Counted from the first letter of the stretch, positions 48,689 to 58,506 are shown. The stretch is 64,000 nucleotides of DNA from Saprospiraceae bacterium (GCA_016714085.1 JADJNW010000003.1:124001-188000), one strand, 5' to 3'. Notes: generated from the letters alone by a model not told the origin. Numbers and translations: made by a program.

Positions 48689-51288
48689 TTATTTCTTGCT
48701 CGCTGTTTTCTTACTCGTTGTTTTTTTCGCAGCTGACTTTTTTGCGCTTGTGCCTGTCTTCTTTGCTGCTTTTTTCTTTTTCTCAAAAGCATTCGGAATT
48801 TTCTCTACGATGACCGCTTTCACTTCTTCGAGTGTCATTGCTTTTGCAATATCGGCATCGACTTTTTGTCCATCCTTTTTCGGAAAGCTAACCATTTCTT
48901 TACCAAAACGAATAAAAGGTCCCCAGCGACCGTTTTCAATATCAATACCTTCCTCCTCCCAGCGCTTCACGTAGCGATTGGCTTCCTTTTTCACTTTAGC
49001 TTCAATGAGCGTGTGCATATCTTCCAAAGCCAGGTTGTCAAAATTGTATTTCTTCGGCACATTTACAAAATAATCCCGCCATTTGATAAACGCCCAAAAC
49101 GCCCCTTCCCTTTGACGATTGGTTCGCCTTTGTATGTGCCAACAGGCGCGTCTTCCTTGAGTTTTTGCTCCACCAATTCAATAGCTCGCTCCCGCGTAAT
49201 GCTCAAAGGGTCTTCGCCGCGAGGAATGGAAATGAACTTCTCGCCGAATTTCACATAAGGACCAAAACGACCGAGGCCTATTGATATTTCTTGCCCTTTA
49301 TATTTTTCAAATTCTCTTGGTAACTGGAAGAGCTTCATCGCTTCTTCAAAAGTGATGGTCTCAATCGATTGTCCTGGTTGCAAATTTGCATAGCGCGGCT
49401 TTTCATCTTCACCCAATTCTTCTGGCGCACCAATCTGAATCACGGGGCCATTGCGCGACATCCTGGTAAGTACGGTATGTCCAGACGAAGGGTCTTTGCC
49501 CAAAATGCGCTCCCGCGAAGGTCGGTCGGCGTTTTCCAGTGTGTTTTCTACCGTTTCGTGGAAAGGTGTGTAAAAATCTTTCAGAATCGCAGTCCACTGG
49601 CGTTTGCCGTTGGAAATATCGTCGAATTGCTTTTCAATATCGGCGGTGAATTGATAATTCATTACCTTTTCAAAATGCTCGTCAAGAAAATCGCTGACCG
49701 TAATACCCAAATCGCTCGGAATCAATCGATTGCTGACTGCTCCCGTGATTTCACTTTCTTGTCTTTTTGCAATATTTCCATCCTTCAAAGTCAACACTGC
49801 ATATTTTCGCTCCACGCCTTCGCGCACTTCTTTTACCACATATCCTTTGCCTTCCTCCATAATTTTGCTGATGATCGGCGCATAAGTAGATGGACGCCCA
49901 ATGCCTAATTCTTCTAACCTTTTCACTAATGCGGCTTCGGTGTATCGGGCCGGTGGTCGCGTGAAACGTTCAGTCGCAGTCATAGAATTCAAAGGCAATA
50001 CTTGACTTACCTTGAGCGGTGGCAGCATTCCCTTGGCTTCTTCATCTTCATCATCATCACTGGATTCCAAATAAACCTTTAAAAATCCATCAAATTTAAG
50101 TACCTCACCTTCAGCGTTTAACTGCTCTTTTGGCATGGTAGAAATGCCAATTTTTACGACCGTTTTTTCCAAAACCGCATCCGCCATTTGCGAAGCAATC
50201 GTACGTTTCCAAATCAATTCGTACAAGCGCTGTTCATCGCGGTCAGCAGTAACGCTTTGATGATCGATGTATGTTGGGCGAATCGCTTCGTGCGCCTCCT
50301 GTGCGTTGGCAACTTTATTTTTATAATTTCGAACCTGAACGTACTGCTTACCGTATTGCTTCTCAATCTCTTGTGCAATAGCATTTACAGCAATGCCACT
50401 CAAATTGGTCGAGTCGGTACGCATATAAGTAATATGACCAGCTTCGTACAGACGCTGTGCCACTGACATCGTGCGCGACACCGAAAAACCAAGCTTACGG
50501 CTGGCTTCTTGTTGCAATGTAGAAGTAGTAAAGGGCGCAGCTGGGCGGCGCTTGAGCGGGCGCACTTCGATATCGTCAATTTTGAAAGTAGCGCCACTGC
50601 AATTTTTCAGGAAAGCTTCTGCATCTTTCTCATTATCAAATCGTTGTGGCGCTTCAGCTCTCAGTGCAACGGTTTTGCCCTGCTCGTTTTTGACATCAAA
50701 TAGCGCGACAATTTTATAAAAAGGTGTCGATTTAAATTGATTGATTTCGCGCTCGCGCTCCACGACTAATTTCAAAGCAACCGATTGCACTCGCCCCGCC
50801 GAAAGCTTGCCTTTGATCTTGCGCCAAAGCACACCAGATAGCTCATAGCCTACAATCCGATCCAGGATTCGACGAGCTTGTTGCGCATTGACCAAGTCAA
50901 TGTCCACGTGGCGTGGCTGTTGGATAGCGTTTTGAATAGCAGGTTTTGTGATTTCACGAAAGACGATGCGTTTGGTATTTTTTTCGTCCAGGCCCAATAC
51001 ATGACATAAATGCCAGGAAATCGCTTCGCCCTCACGATCCTCATCCGTTGCGAGCCAAACCTCGTCCACTTTTTTCACCCAATCCTTCAATTCCTTGACT
51101 ACTTTCCGCTTTTCAGGCGAAACGACGTATTTGGGTTCAAAATCTTTTTGAATATTTACTGCGTCCTCGCCCTTTTCCAAATCGCGCACGTGTCCGTAAC
51201 TGGATTTGACCGTAAAATCCTTTCCTAAAAATTTTTCGATCGTCTTTGCTTTGGCTGGCGACTCCACAATCAATAAATGCTTCGGCAT
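48689..51288 (-). CDS. topA: DNA topoisomerase I, frameshifted near the C-terminus
   Basis: The type IA topoisomerase relaxes negative supercoils. The Toprim domain starts LLIVESPAKAKTIEKFLG and has DEDREGEAISWHL; the catalytic Tyr is in ITYMRTDSTNL. Instead of zinc fingers the C-terminus has Toprim_C repeats (GLGRFGPYVKFG, GKGRFGRF, GRWGPFIRFG) and a Lys/Ala-rich tail (KKAAKKTGTSAKKSAAKK) for DNA binding. The frame breaks at plus-strand A3 49088-49090; one added A gives GRFIKWRDYFVNVPKKYNF and joins both parts into about 866 residues, normal for this phylum. Confidence 0.93.
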
Positions 51289-51619
51289 ATTTTCAGGGTT
51301 TAATAAATTTCAGAATGTTCAATGGTTCAAAAGTGTTTATGTGCTTAAAAAGTTTAAAATTATCAAAACCTTTGTAGGAACGCAGATTGCGCCCAGTTCG
51401 TATTGCATGAAGACAAGAGGAATTAAAAAATATTTCGCAAAAGAAGGGTTGTTTTTTCAAAAATGCAAAAATAAAAAACTTGTTTTAAAATAGAATGGAC
51501 GAAAATAAACGCTGTGAAAGGAAGAAAATTAAAAGCTTGACTGGCAAAAAAAATTATCCAAAGACAAGAGTGATGAAGCAAAATATTATTCCATAATAAG
51601 TCGCAAAGAATCAATGAAA

Positions 51620-51769
51620 TCAACGCCCAGGACACCTTTTACAACGTTTCCCTTCCTTATATTTTTTGCAACATTTCTTCTTTACTTTTTTGCCTTGTAC
51701 CACCGGCAGCGGGAAAGGAAGTTGAAATTGATTTGGGTCGGATATTGCTAAATAATTTGGCTTATTCAT
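51620..51769 (-). CDS. Small Lys/Cys-rich protein, 49 residues
   Basis: ATG 51769 to TGA 51620 encodes a 49-residue peptide: an N-terminal neutral part (MNKPNYLAISDPNQFQLPFP), then VKKKCCKKYKEGKRCKRCPG with four cysteines in a CC-x8-C-x2-C arrangement amid lysines. Similar short proteins ending in KKYKKGKRCKxCP are, to my memory, frequent in Bacteroidota and usually missed in annotation. A metal- or RNA-binding role is plausible but untested. It lies in the 741-base gap between topA and the DUF1573 gene, which otherwise contains only a promoter at its right end. Confidence 0.6.
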   Translation of the reverse strand: MNKPNYLAISDPNQFQLPFPLPVVQGKKVKKKCCKKYKEGKRCKRCPGR

Positions 51770-51949
51770 ATTAAGTCTAAATTAAAACAGCAAAAGTAAG
51801 TGCATAATCGCGCAGTCGCAAGTGATTTTTATCAATTCTTGTAAATTTGACATTGAACTAACAATAAGCGATTCAAGAAATAGCTTACAGATTAACACGT
51901 CATTAACAATTATTGCCATGCTGTTAACACAAGTTGCCTGAGCATTCAG

Positions 51950-51957
51950 TAACTTTG
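51950..51957 (+). promoter_or_regulatory. -7 promoter box (TAACTTTG) for the DUF1573 gene
   Basis: An exact TAnnTTTG match 72 bases before the ATG at 52030 gives a leader of about 65 bases containing short A/T-rich stretches, no recognised riboswitch. Confidence 0.55.
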
Positions 51958-52029
51958 TGGCAGTTAAGTTGTTGGATAATTGCAACTTACTACACAAAAA
52001 ATTCTTCCATAAACTGTTAAAAACCAGAA

Positions 52030-52554
52030 ATGATGATGTTTAAGCAAATCAGACCTTTACTTATGGCAGTCGCAGTATTGGCTATGCTTGCAAGTTGCCA
52101 AACGACCAATAAGGACGTAAAAGACGCTGCACGCGATGCAATTGAAGGCGGTGTTCAACCAGCAGATCCAAACACCGGTGCATCTGTGCAACCGACTGTG
52201 CCAACAGGCCCCACTACCTCAGTAGAATTTGAAGAAACCGAGTTCGATTTCGGTACAGTGCAGGATGGCACAAAAGTATCTCACACCTACAAATTTAAAA
52301 ACACGGGTAAAGAGCCTTTGGTCATCAGTGATGCGAAAGGTAGCTGTGGTTGTACAGTACCAAGCTGGCCACGCGAACCTATTGCTCCTGGCAAAACAGG
52401 CGAAATCGTTGTAGAATTCAACTCTGCGGGCAAAACGGGCAACCGTAACCAAAAGGTGACGCTGACTGCGAACACAAATCCGCCTCAGACTTTCCTTTCT
52501 CTGAAAGGCGTAGTAGCTGGTGGCACGGATCCAAATACTCAGGTGAACCAATAA
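52030..52554 (+). CDS. DUF1573 lipoprotein
   Basis: The 174-residue product has a lipoprotein signal (lipobox LAMLASC), a Pro/Thr linker, then a DUF1573 immunoglobulin-like domain: VEFEETEFDFGTVQDGTKVS, FKNTGKEPLVISDAKGSCGC, WPREPIAPGKTGEIVVEFNS. The Cys pair in GSCGCT is characteristic. These are abundant cell-envelope proteins in Bacteroidota with unknown function. Three successive ATGs start the gene; any could be used. A strong terminator follows. Confidence 0.92.
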   Translation: MMMFKQIRPLLMAVAVLAMLASCQTTNKDVKDAARDAIEGGVQPADPNTGASVQPTVPTGPTTSVEFEETEFDFGTVQDGTKVSHTYKFKNTGKEPLVISDAKGSCGCTVPSWPREPIAPGKTGEIVVEFNSAGKTGNRNQKVTLTANTNPPQTFLSLKGVVAGGTDPNTQVNQ

Positions 52555-52572
52555 TTTTTTCATCGTTCACAA

Positions 52573-52610
52573 AAAAATGGGTGGTTTGCGCTTGCAAGCC
52601 GCCCATTTTT
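52573..52610. terminator. Strong hairpin terminator after the DUF1573 gene
   Basis: AAAAATGGGTGGTTTGC (52573-52589) pairs with GCAAGCCGCCCATTTTT (52594-52610), including G-U pairs, with a four-base loop and T-run. A classic intrinsic terminator. Confidence 0.9.
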
Positions 52611-52736
52611 ATTTTATCCTTGAAGATCGATTGCAAAGATTTTAAAAGGAAAATTAAACTAGATTTAACCCTCTTTTGGTTAAAAGCATTTATCTTGGGA
52701 ATAAAGTTTTTCGCAAAATTTGAAAACTGACCCAAT

Positions 52737-53417
52737 ATGAAAATTACATACTTCGGACACGCCTCTTTTAGTTTGGAACTCAAGAGGAAACATATTATTT
52801 TCGATCCTTTTATCAGTGCAAATGAATTAGCTAAGCAAGTCGATGTCAGTAAATTAAAAGCGGATTATATTCTGTTGTCACATGCGCATGGCGATCATGT
52901 TGCTGATGTAGATTCCATTGCCCAAAATACAGGCGCTACGATTATTTCCAATGCAGAAATTGTGGGCTATTATAATCAAAAAGGCCTTAAAGGACATCCA
53001 ATGAATCATGGCGGAAAATGGAAGTTTGACTTTGGGATCTTGAAATACGTCACGGCGATTCACTCAAGCAGCTTTCAGGACGGCACGTACGGCGGCAATC
53101 CTGGCGGATTTGTGATTTGGAATGATGAAAATTGCTTTTATTATGCCGGAGATACGGCATTGACAATGGATATGAAACTCATTCCAATGACTTGCCCGAA
53201 CCTGGATTTTGCGATTTTGCCGATAGGTGACAATTACACGATGGATTATGATGATGCCTGTATCGCCAGCGACTTTATTGAGTGCGAAAAAATCATCGGC
53301 TGCCACTATGATACCTTTGGACATATTAAGATTGACCAGGATGCTGCAAAAAATGCTTTCGCAAAACGCGGAAAAGAATTAATTTTGCTTTCTATTGGCG
53401 AAAGCCTGGATTTGTGA
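52737..53417 (+). CDS. Metallo-beta-lactamase-fold hydrolase (UPF0173/UlaG-like)
   Basis: The 226-residue product starts MKITYFGHASFSLELKRKHI and has the metal motif LSHAHGDHVADVD (HxHxDH), later YYAGDTALTMDMKLI and GCHYDTFGHIKI, as in the UPF0173 metal-dependent hydrolase group. Substrate unknown. It is a single gene between the DUF1573 terminator and parA. Confidence 0.93.
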   Translation: MKITYFGHASFSLELKRKHIIFDPFISANELAKQVDVSKLKADYILLSHAHGDHVADVDSIAQNTGATIISNAEIVGYYNQKGLKGHPMNHGGKWKFDFGILKYVTAIHSSSFQDGTYGGNPGGFVIWNDENCFYYAGDTALTMDMKLIPMTCPNLDFAILPIGDNYTMDYDDACIASDFIECEKIIGCHYDTFGHIKIDQDAAKNAFAKRGKELILLSIGESLDL

Positions 53418-53596
53418 GAAGTCGGACAAATAAAATGCCTGGCTCTGCCTTTAGCACCACAACTACCTGCTTATCAAGGTTTGTTAATAGCGCTTACTGA
53501 TAACGATTGCAGAATTAATTTTAAATTTAGAAGATAAGAGAATGGTCTCCGAGAGAGTCCAATCTTGACTTCTGTCATCTATAAAGCCATCATACA

Positions 53597-54400
53597 ATGG
53601 GAAAAGTTGTTGCGATTGCAAATCAAAAAGGCGGCGTAGGCAAAACTACTACTGCTATTAATTTAGCAGCGAGCCTCGCTATTCTGGATAAAAAAGTATT
53701 GCTGATCGATGCTGATCCGCAAGCGAATTCTTCATCTGGTGTAGGCATTATGCCGGATACTGCGGAAGCTACGATTTATGATTGTTTGATCAATGAATTG
53801 AATCCTGCTGATGCGATTTACGAAACCGAAACGCCCAATTTGCACATTATTCCTTCAAGTATAGACTTGGTAGGTGCAGAGTTGGAATTGGCCGGGCGAC
53901 AGCGTCGGGAATTTGTACTGAAAGGAGTAGCCGATAAGGTAAAAGCGGATTATGATTATATTTTTATCGATTGCCTCGCATCCTTGGGTTTGATCACGGT
54001 GAATGCATTGACTGCTGCCGATTCCGTACTTATCCCTGTTCAGTGCGAGCAATATTCGCTAGAAGGCTTAGGCAAATTGCAAGATACCATTCGCCTGGTT
54101 AAACAAACGCTAAATCCACCATTAAAAACGGAAGGTATTTTACTCTCGATGTATGACAGCCGTTTGCGCTTGTCGAATGTCATTGTAGGTGAAGTCCGTG
54201 AAATTTTTAAAAGCTTGGTATTTGACACTGTCATTCACCGCAACTCAAGAGTTGGTGAGGCTCCGAGTATGCACATGCCCGTGGTAATGTTTGATGCGAC
54301 GAGCCGTGGCAGCGTAAATTTTTTAAATCTGGCGAAAGAATTTTTGGAGAAAAATGGTGATAAAGTCACCGTTAATGTTCAGGAAACCGAATTGACCTAA
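53597..54400 (+). CDS. parA: ParA-type chromosome-partitioning ATPase (Soj)
   Basis: The 267-residue product has the deviant Walker A KGGVGKTTTAINLAASLA directly at the N-terminus, Walker B-like YIFIDCLASLGLITVNAL, and VQCEQYSLEGLGKLQDTI typical of chromosomal Soj/ParA. The normal DCPPSLG is here DCLASLG, a small change. It works with ParB and parS to segregate the replication-origin region. parB follows after 21 bases. Confidence 0.95.
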   Translation: MGKVVAIANQKGGVGKTTTAINLAASLAILDKKVLLIDADPQANSSSGVGIMPDTAEATIYDCLINELNPADAIYETETPNLHIIPSSIDLVGAELELAGRQRREFVLKGVADKVKADYDYIFIDCLASLGLITVNALTAADSVLIPVQCEQYSLEGLGKLQDTIRLVKQTLNPPLKTEGILLSMYDSRLRLSNVIVGEVREIFKSLVFDTVIHRNSRVGEAPSMHMPVVMFDATSRGSVNFLNLAKEFLEKNGDKVTVNVQETELT

Positions 54401-54421
54401 AATCATAAACTGTAATTTATT

Positions 54422-55315
54422 GTGGCAAAAAAAATAGACAAGAAACAACTCGGAAGAGGAATTCATAGCCTACTTGCCAATATCGAGACACAAGTAAGTG
54501 AAAATCAAGAAGAAATAGTTAAAGAACTTTCGCATACAGTGGCGATGATTCAAGTAAGCGAAATCGAGGTGAATCCCTTCCAACCGAGAAACGATTTTGA
54601 TGAAGAAGCGCTACAGGAATTGTCGCATTCAATTCAAACCTATGGCTTGATCCAACCCATCACGGTACGGCGACTGAGTCCGCATGAGTACCAATTGATT
54701 TCCGGGGAACGCCGCTTGCGCGCTTCCAAAATGGCTGGGTTGATTGAAATTCCTGCTTACATCCGACTTGCCAATGACCAGGAAATGCTGGAAATGGCAC
54801 TCGTGGAGAATATTCAACGAAAGAAACTCAATGCCATCGAAGTAGCTTTGACTCTGTCTCGCCTAAAGGACGCATGCAATTTTACAGATGAGCAATTGGC
54901 GGAGCGCGTTGGCAAAAAGCGCAGCACGATCACCAATCATTTGCGGTTGTTGAAATTACCACCCGATATTCAAAAATCGATCAAAGAAGGTGCGATCTCG
55001 ATGGGGCATGCCCGCGTACTCGCTGGCGTAGAGGATTATGCCCTACGCGACTCTTTGTTCCGCAAAACGATTCGAGAAGCTTTATCTGTAAGGGCTTTGG
55101 AAAATTTGTCGAGTTCGTACAACGAGGATAAATCTGTTAAAAAGGAAAAATCTTCCTTGCCGGATGCTTACAATCAAGTGCAGCAGCGCTTGCGTGAACG
55201 CTTTGGTACACCGCGCATTCAAGTGAAATTAAAAAGTGAAGGAAAAGGGCAAATTGTGATTCCTTTTGATTCGGATGACCAATTAAATGATATGCTGGAT
55301 CAATTGGAAAATTGA
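54422..55315 (+). CDS. parB: ParB-type partition protein (Spo0J)
   Basis: The 297-residue product starts at GTG 54422 (AKKIDKKQLGRGIHSLLANI). The CTP-binding ParB/Srx domain has NPFQPRNDFDEEALQELSHS and the box LISGERRLRASKMAG. The HTH domain has LVENIQRKKLNAIEVALTLS and RSTITNHLRLLKLP. A C-terminal segment similar to the dimer domain follows (RLRERFGTPRIQVKLKSEGK). It loads on parS, forms clamps and stimulates ParA. No parS-like 16-mer palindrome was found within the window. Confidence 0.95.
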   Translation: MAKKIDKKQLGRGIHSLLANIETQVSENQEEIVKELSHTVAMIQVSEIEVNPFQPRNDFDEEALQELSHSIQTYGLIQPITVRRLSPHEYQLISGERRLRASKMAGLIEIPAYIRLANDQEMLEMALVENIQRKKLNAIEVALTLSRLKDACNFTDEQLAERVGKKRSTITNHLRLLKLPPDIQKSIKEGAISMGHARVLAGVEDYALRDSLFRKTIREALSVRALENLSSSYNEDKSVKKEKSSLPDAYNQVQQRLRERFGTPRIQVKLKSEGKGQIVIPFDSDDQLNDMLDQLEN

Positions 55316-55339
55316 AATTGAGAAATTAAGAAATTGGAA

Positions 55340-55966
55340 ATGAGAAGTGGAGTTTTGAGTTTAATTTCATTCGGGATTTTCATTTTAACAGTGAATTCTG
55401 TCCTGGCACAGCAGACCGATACCTTAGCCATTCCTGAGCAACGAGTTCCAGACACCTTGATAATTCTAGATTCCAACGTGGTAAAGCGCGGCTGGCTTAG
55501 CAAAGATTATCCCAATCCTAAAAAAGCAGCTTTGCTCTCTTTGATCGTGCCCGGCGTAGGGCAAGTTTATAATAAAGGTCTCTGGTATGTCAAAGTGCCT
55601 ATTATATATGGCGCGATTGGTGGCGTGGCCTATGCGATTGATTTTAACCAAACCAACTATCGCCGTTTCAAAAAAGCTTATATCCAAAAATTAAACGACG
55701 AAGATACCGAGTTCAAAGGCTTACCCTTTGATAATGAACGCTCTCTGAAAATTCTGCGCGACTATTACGATAAAAATACCCAGCTTTCCTACATCGGTTT
55801 GGTGGCGGTTTATGCCTTACAATCTGTGGAAGCCTTTGTTAATGCGCATCTTAAAACATTTGATGTAAACGATGATATAAGCCTGCGCGTAAAACCGCAG
55901 TGGAATACCGATTTGCTCACCGGCGCACCAACACCAGCTATTGGCTTGGTGATTCAATTTGAATAA
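55340..55966 (+). CDS. DUF5683 membrane protein
   Basis: ATG 55340 gives about 208 residues with a signal peptide (ISFGIFILTVNSVLAQ), a linker, and a DUF5683 core: PNPKKAALLSLIVPGVGQVY, NKGLWYVKVPIIYGAIGGVA and RDYYDKNTQLSYIGLVAVYA. This domain lies in the membrane, function unknown. It is 24 bases after parB; this parA-parB-DUF5683 order is frequent in Bacteroidota. Confidence 0.88.
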   Translation: MRSGVLSLISFGIFILTVNSVLAQQTDTLAIPEQRVPDTLIILDSNVVKRGWLSKDYPNPKKAALLSLIVPGVGQVYNKGLWYVKVPIIYGAIGGVAYAIDFNQTNYRRFKKAYIQKLNDEDTEFKGLPFDNERSLKILRDYYDKNTQLSYIGLVAVYALQSVEAFVNAHLKTFDVNDDISLRVKPQWNTDLLTGAPTPAIGLVIQFE

Positions 55967-55976
55967 AAATACTTGT

Positions 55977-56468
55977 ATGGATGCACCTTTGGCAACATTT
56001 GAACCGAGCGCGGCAGGGATCGAAAGTCTTTCAATTATTGCATTGATTGTCTTTGTCGCTTGTGCTCTTGGTACTTTCTTGCTTTTGCGGCAGCGATCGA
56101 GCGGCAGAGCGCGCAATATGAATTTAGTAATCGCGATGCTGCTGTTTTTTGTGGGAATGATTTCACTCGGAACCTTTATATTTAATACGCTGGCGCATCA
56201 AAGAGTTGGAACGGTAATCATTTATGCTGACGGCATTCAATTAGGAAAAAATAAAATCGGTTTTGCTAATATAGAAAATGCCCGAATCGAGGATGCCAGT
56301 CAAAGCTCCTTTGTCAATCCTAGTATTGTAACTAAGAAAGCTCAGGTCTTACTTATTTCTGAGCGAAATGGCAAGACGTATGCACTTTCGTCCGAGCATT
56401 ATCCCCTGGCAGAGGTCATGGCCGCCATGCGTCAAGCGCTACAGCAATGGGAAGCTACCTCGGAATAA
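55977..56468 (+). CDS. Small membrane protein with two helices and a soluble C-terminal domain
   Basis: ATG 55977 is preferred over TTG 55959, which would overlap the previous gene. The product, about 163 residues, has helix 1 (LSIIALIVFVACALGTFLLL) and helix 2 (LVIAMLLFFVGMISLGTFIF), then a PH-like region (VGTVIIYADGIQLGKNKIGF, VTKKAQVLLISERNGKTYAL, YPLAEVMAAMRQALQQWE). This resembles bacterial PH-domain membrane proteins. Function unknown; it ends the parAB transcription unit. Confidence 0.75.
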   Translation: MDAPLATFEPSAAGIESLSIIALIVFVACALGTFLLLRQRSSGRARNMNLVIAMLLFFVGMISLGTFIFNTLAHQRVGTVIIYADGIQLGKNKIGFANIENARIEDASQSSFVNPSIVTKKAQVLLISERNGKTYALSSEHYPLAEVMAAMRQALQQWEATSE

Positions 56469-56472
56469 ATTT

Positions 56473-56868
56473 TTATTTAATGGAAATCTTTTTTCGGATA
56501 ACGTCCGTGAAACTACGCAATTCAATCTCGTAAGTACCTGATTTATAAGCACTAAAATCCAATTCATAAATCGTATCTACAGGAAGATTGAACACCTTAT
56601 CCTTGAATACCTCTTCGCCTTGCTGATTTTTCACGATAATATCGCTCAGGTTGACTTTTAAGGTCTCAAAATCAATGTAATAAAGCTTATTTTCCTCATC
56701 CGCGAAAAGCGTCCAATCACTGTCGGCAGAAGATATAAATTGCCCTTGAGAAATCGAGAGGAGTTGGTTGAAGTTGGTTTCTGGCTTCACTGAACTAGTT
56801 TGCGCCGAAGCCCCAAAATAAGCGCCAAAACTCAGAAGTGTAACCAGGGTCAAAAACTTGCGTTCCAT
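56473..56868 (-). CDS. Secreted protein of unknown function resembling a T9SS sorting tail
   Basis: ATG 56868 (MERKFLTLVTLLSFGAYFGA) starts a 131-residue product with a signal peptide cut after ASAQ. After a short linker the rest, from IVKNQQGEEVFKDKVFNLPV to YEIELRSFTDVIRKKISIK, follows the strand pattern of a T9SS C-terminal domain, but no cargo domain precedes it. It may be a decoy or an independent small surface protein. It converges with the PH-like membrane gene, four bases between stops. Confidence 0.7.
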   Translation of the reverse strand: MERKFLTLVTLLSFGAYFGASAQTSSVKPETNFNQLLSISQGQFISSADSDWTLFADEENKLYYIDFETLKVNLSDIIVKNQQGEEVFKDKVFNLPVDTIYELDFSAYKSGTYEIELRSFTDVIRKKISIK

Positions 56869-57054
56869 GTCGTCTTTGCTTTTAGATATGTACCAGGAAT
56901 TATTGCAAAAATAATTATTTTTTACCAATATAAAAAATAAAATTGTGAAATTGGTTGGGCGACAGGAAATTAGGTAAAGTGCAGGTTTTCAGGGAAGTAA
57001 ATCATGTTTTCCTTCATTCCGAACACCAAAACGCAAAATTTTTTTCTTTATTTT

Positions 57055-57687
57055 CTAAATTTTAGAATTTTTCTGCAAAAATTCTGTCAAGACCTCGCGG
57101 ATGCTGGCATAAATAGTCGGATTATCGGATAAAAAATATGTAATATCCTGCCATACAGCTATTTCTATATCTTCTTCCGTTTGTGGTGTTAAATCCATTT
57201 CAGTTGTTTCCATTTCAAACCAATAAGTCCGCTTCAAAATGCGTTTTTTTTGCTCCTTATAAGTATGGTAAGTTTCGGTCAATTTATTCTTCAAAATCAA
57301 TTGCTGCAAGCCCGTCTCTTCTTGCACCTCGCGCACTGCAGCAGCTTCGACGGTTTCACCCGGGTCAATTTTGCCTTTCGGCAAATCCCAAAAATCGCGT
57401 CGAAAAATGAGCAATGCTTCGCCATTGGAATTAACGACTACGCCTCCGGCGGCTTCAATAATTTTATATTGCGAAGTAAAATCAGCAAAAAGTTGATCCA
57501 AGTCATCCGCATATAGCGTTACCGAATCAAAACGTTTAGCTTTTTCGAGCATATCAATATAATGAAACAGGAATTTGGGTTTACCTAAATAACGCGCCAC
57601 GAGCGTTCGATCGGTGTTTTGAAATTGCGCCACTTCCAAGGTCTCTGCTAATATAAGTGGCGTTTCGTTGATATAGATTTTGTACAT
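57055..57687 (-). CDS. Nudix hydrolase
   Basis: ATG 57687 (MYKIYINETPLILAETLEVA) gives about 210 residues. The Nudix box is canonical: GKIDPGETVEAAAVREVQEETGL split as GKIDPGETVEAAA and REVQEETGL. A roughly 85-residue N-terminal extension of unknown role precedes it. It hydrolyses a nucleoside-diphosphate-linked compound; substrate unknown. It diverges from pyrE across only 69 bases, so the two promoters overlap. Confidence 0.9.
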   Translation of the reverse strand: MYKIYINETPLILAETLEVAQFQNTDRTLVARYLGKPKFLFHYIDMLEKAKRFDSVTLYADDLDQLFADFTSQYKIIEAAGGVVVNSNGEALLIFRRDFWDLPKGKIDPGETVEAAAVREVQEETGLQQLILKNKLTETYHTYKEQKKRILKRTYWFEMETTEMDLTPQTEEDIEIAVWQDITYFLSDNPTIYASIREVLTEFLQKNSKI

Positions 57688-57756
57688 TTGCCTGCAAAAT
57701 TTTGGCAAAGATGTGGCGCATTTCAAAAATGTGCTACATCCAACAAATTAGGAATA

Positions 57757-58398
57757 ATGGATAATATCGAAAGAGAAGTAGCCCGATTGCTATTGCAAAT
57801 AAATGCAATAAAATTGAGTCCACAAAAGCCCTTTACCTGGGCATCGGGATTGAAGTCGCCCATTTATTGTGACAATCGCTTGATTTCTTCCTACCCTGAA
57901 GTAAGAAAAGTAGTTGTCAATGGTTTTATAGAAAAAGCCAAAGCGTTTGAACCGTTTGATATGGTGGCAGGCATTGCTACTGGCGGCATCCCTTATGGAG
58001 CCTTGCTGGCGGATCGACTCGATTTGCCATTTGTGTATGTGCGCTCCAAAGCGAAGGAACATGGTCGTCAAAACTTGGTGGAAGGCGAATTGAGTTCAAA
58101 TGCCCGCGTTTTGGTGATCGAAGATTTGATTTCAACAGGTGGAAGCAGCCTTGCTGCGGTAGAAGCTATTCGTGCAGAGGGCGGTCAGGTAATAGGCGTA
58201 CTAGCAGTTTTTACTTATGGTTTTGAGCAAGCAAACAAAGCTTTTCAAGCAGCGGGTTGCCCTTTGGATACTTTGACAAATTATCCTGTTTTATTAGAAG
58301 AAGCGCTGAAAACAAATTACATACAAGCCAACGAGTTAGCTACTTTGCAAGAATGGCGGCAAGACCCAAAGGCATGGAGTGAGAAATTTGTTTTGTAA
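57757..58398 (+). CDS. pyrE: Orotate phosphoribosyltransferase
   Basis: ATG 57757 (MDNIEREVARLLLQINAIKL) gives 213 residues. The product joins orotate and PRPP to OMP in pyrimidine synthesis. Signature segments are FTWASGLKSPIYCDNRL, DMVAGIATGGIPYGALLADR, and the PRPP loop RVLVIEDLISTGGSSLAAVE. It is separate from pyrBR at 18-20 kb. Confidence 0.96.
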   Translation: MDNIEREVARLLLQINAIKLSPQKPFTWASGLKSPIYCDNRLISSYPEVRKVVVNGFIEKAKAFEPFDMVAGIATGGIPYGALLADRLDLPFVYVRSKAKEHGRQNLVEGELSSNARVLVIEDLISTGGSSLAAVEAIRAEGGQVIGVLAVFTYGFEQANKAFQAAGCPLDTLTNYPVLLEEALKTNYIQANELATLQEWRQDPKAWSEKFVL

Positions 58399-58498
58399 TA
58401 AAGGCATCCCTAAATCAGCACCTTAATTTGTGTCTAATTTAGGCCAAACATATAAATAAAGGACGAACGCGAACCTACCTACCAAATCCAATTATTTT

Positions 58499-58506
58499 TA
58501 TCTTTG
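58499..58506 (+). promoter_or_regulatory. -7 promoter box (TATCTTTG) for the M42 peptidase gene
   Basis: An exact TAnnTTTG match 61 bases before the ATG at 58568. A TTG at 58535 is also in frame and downstream of the box. Confidence 0.5.

Noticed and set aside
53418..53596. Search for parS near parAB
   Set aside because: No 16-mer similar to TGTTNCACGTGNAACA was seen here or in the neighbouring gaps.
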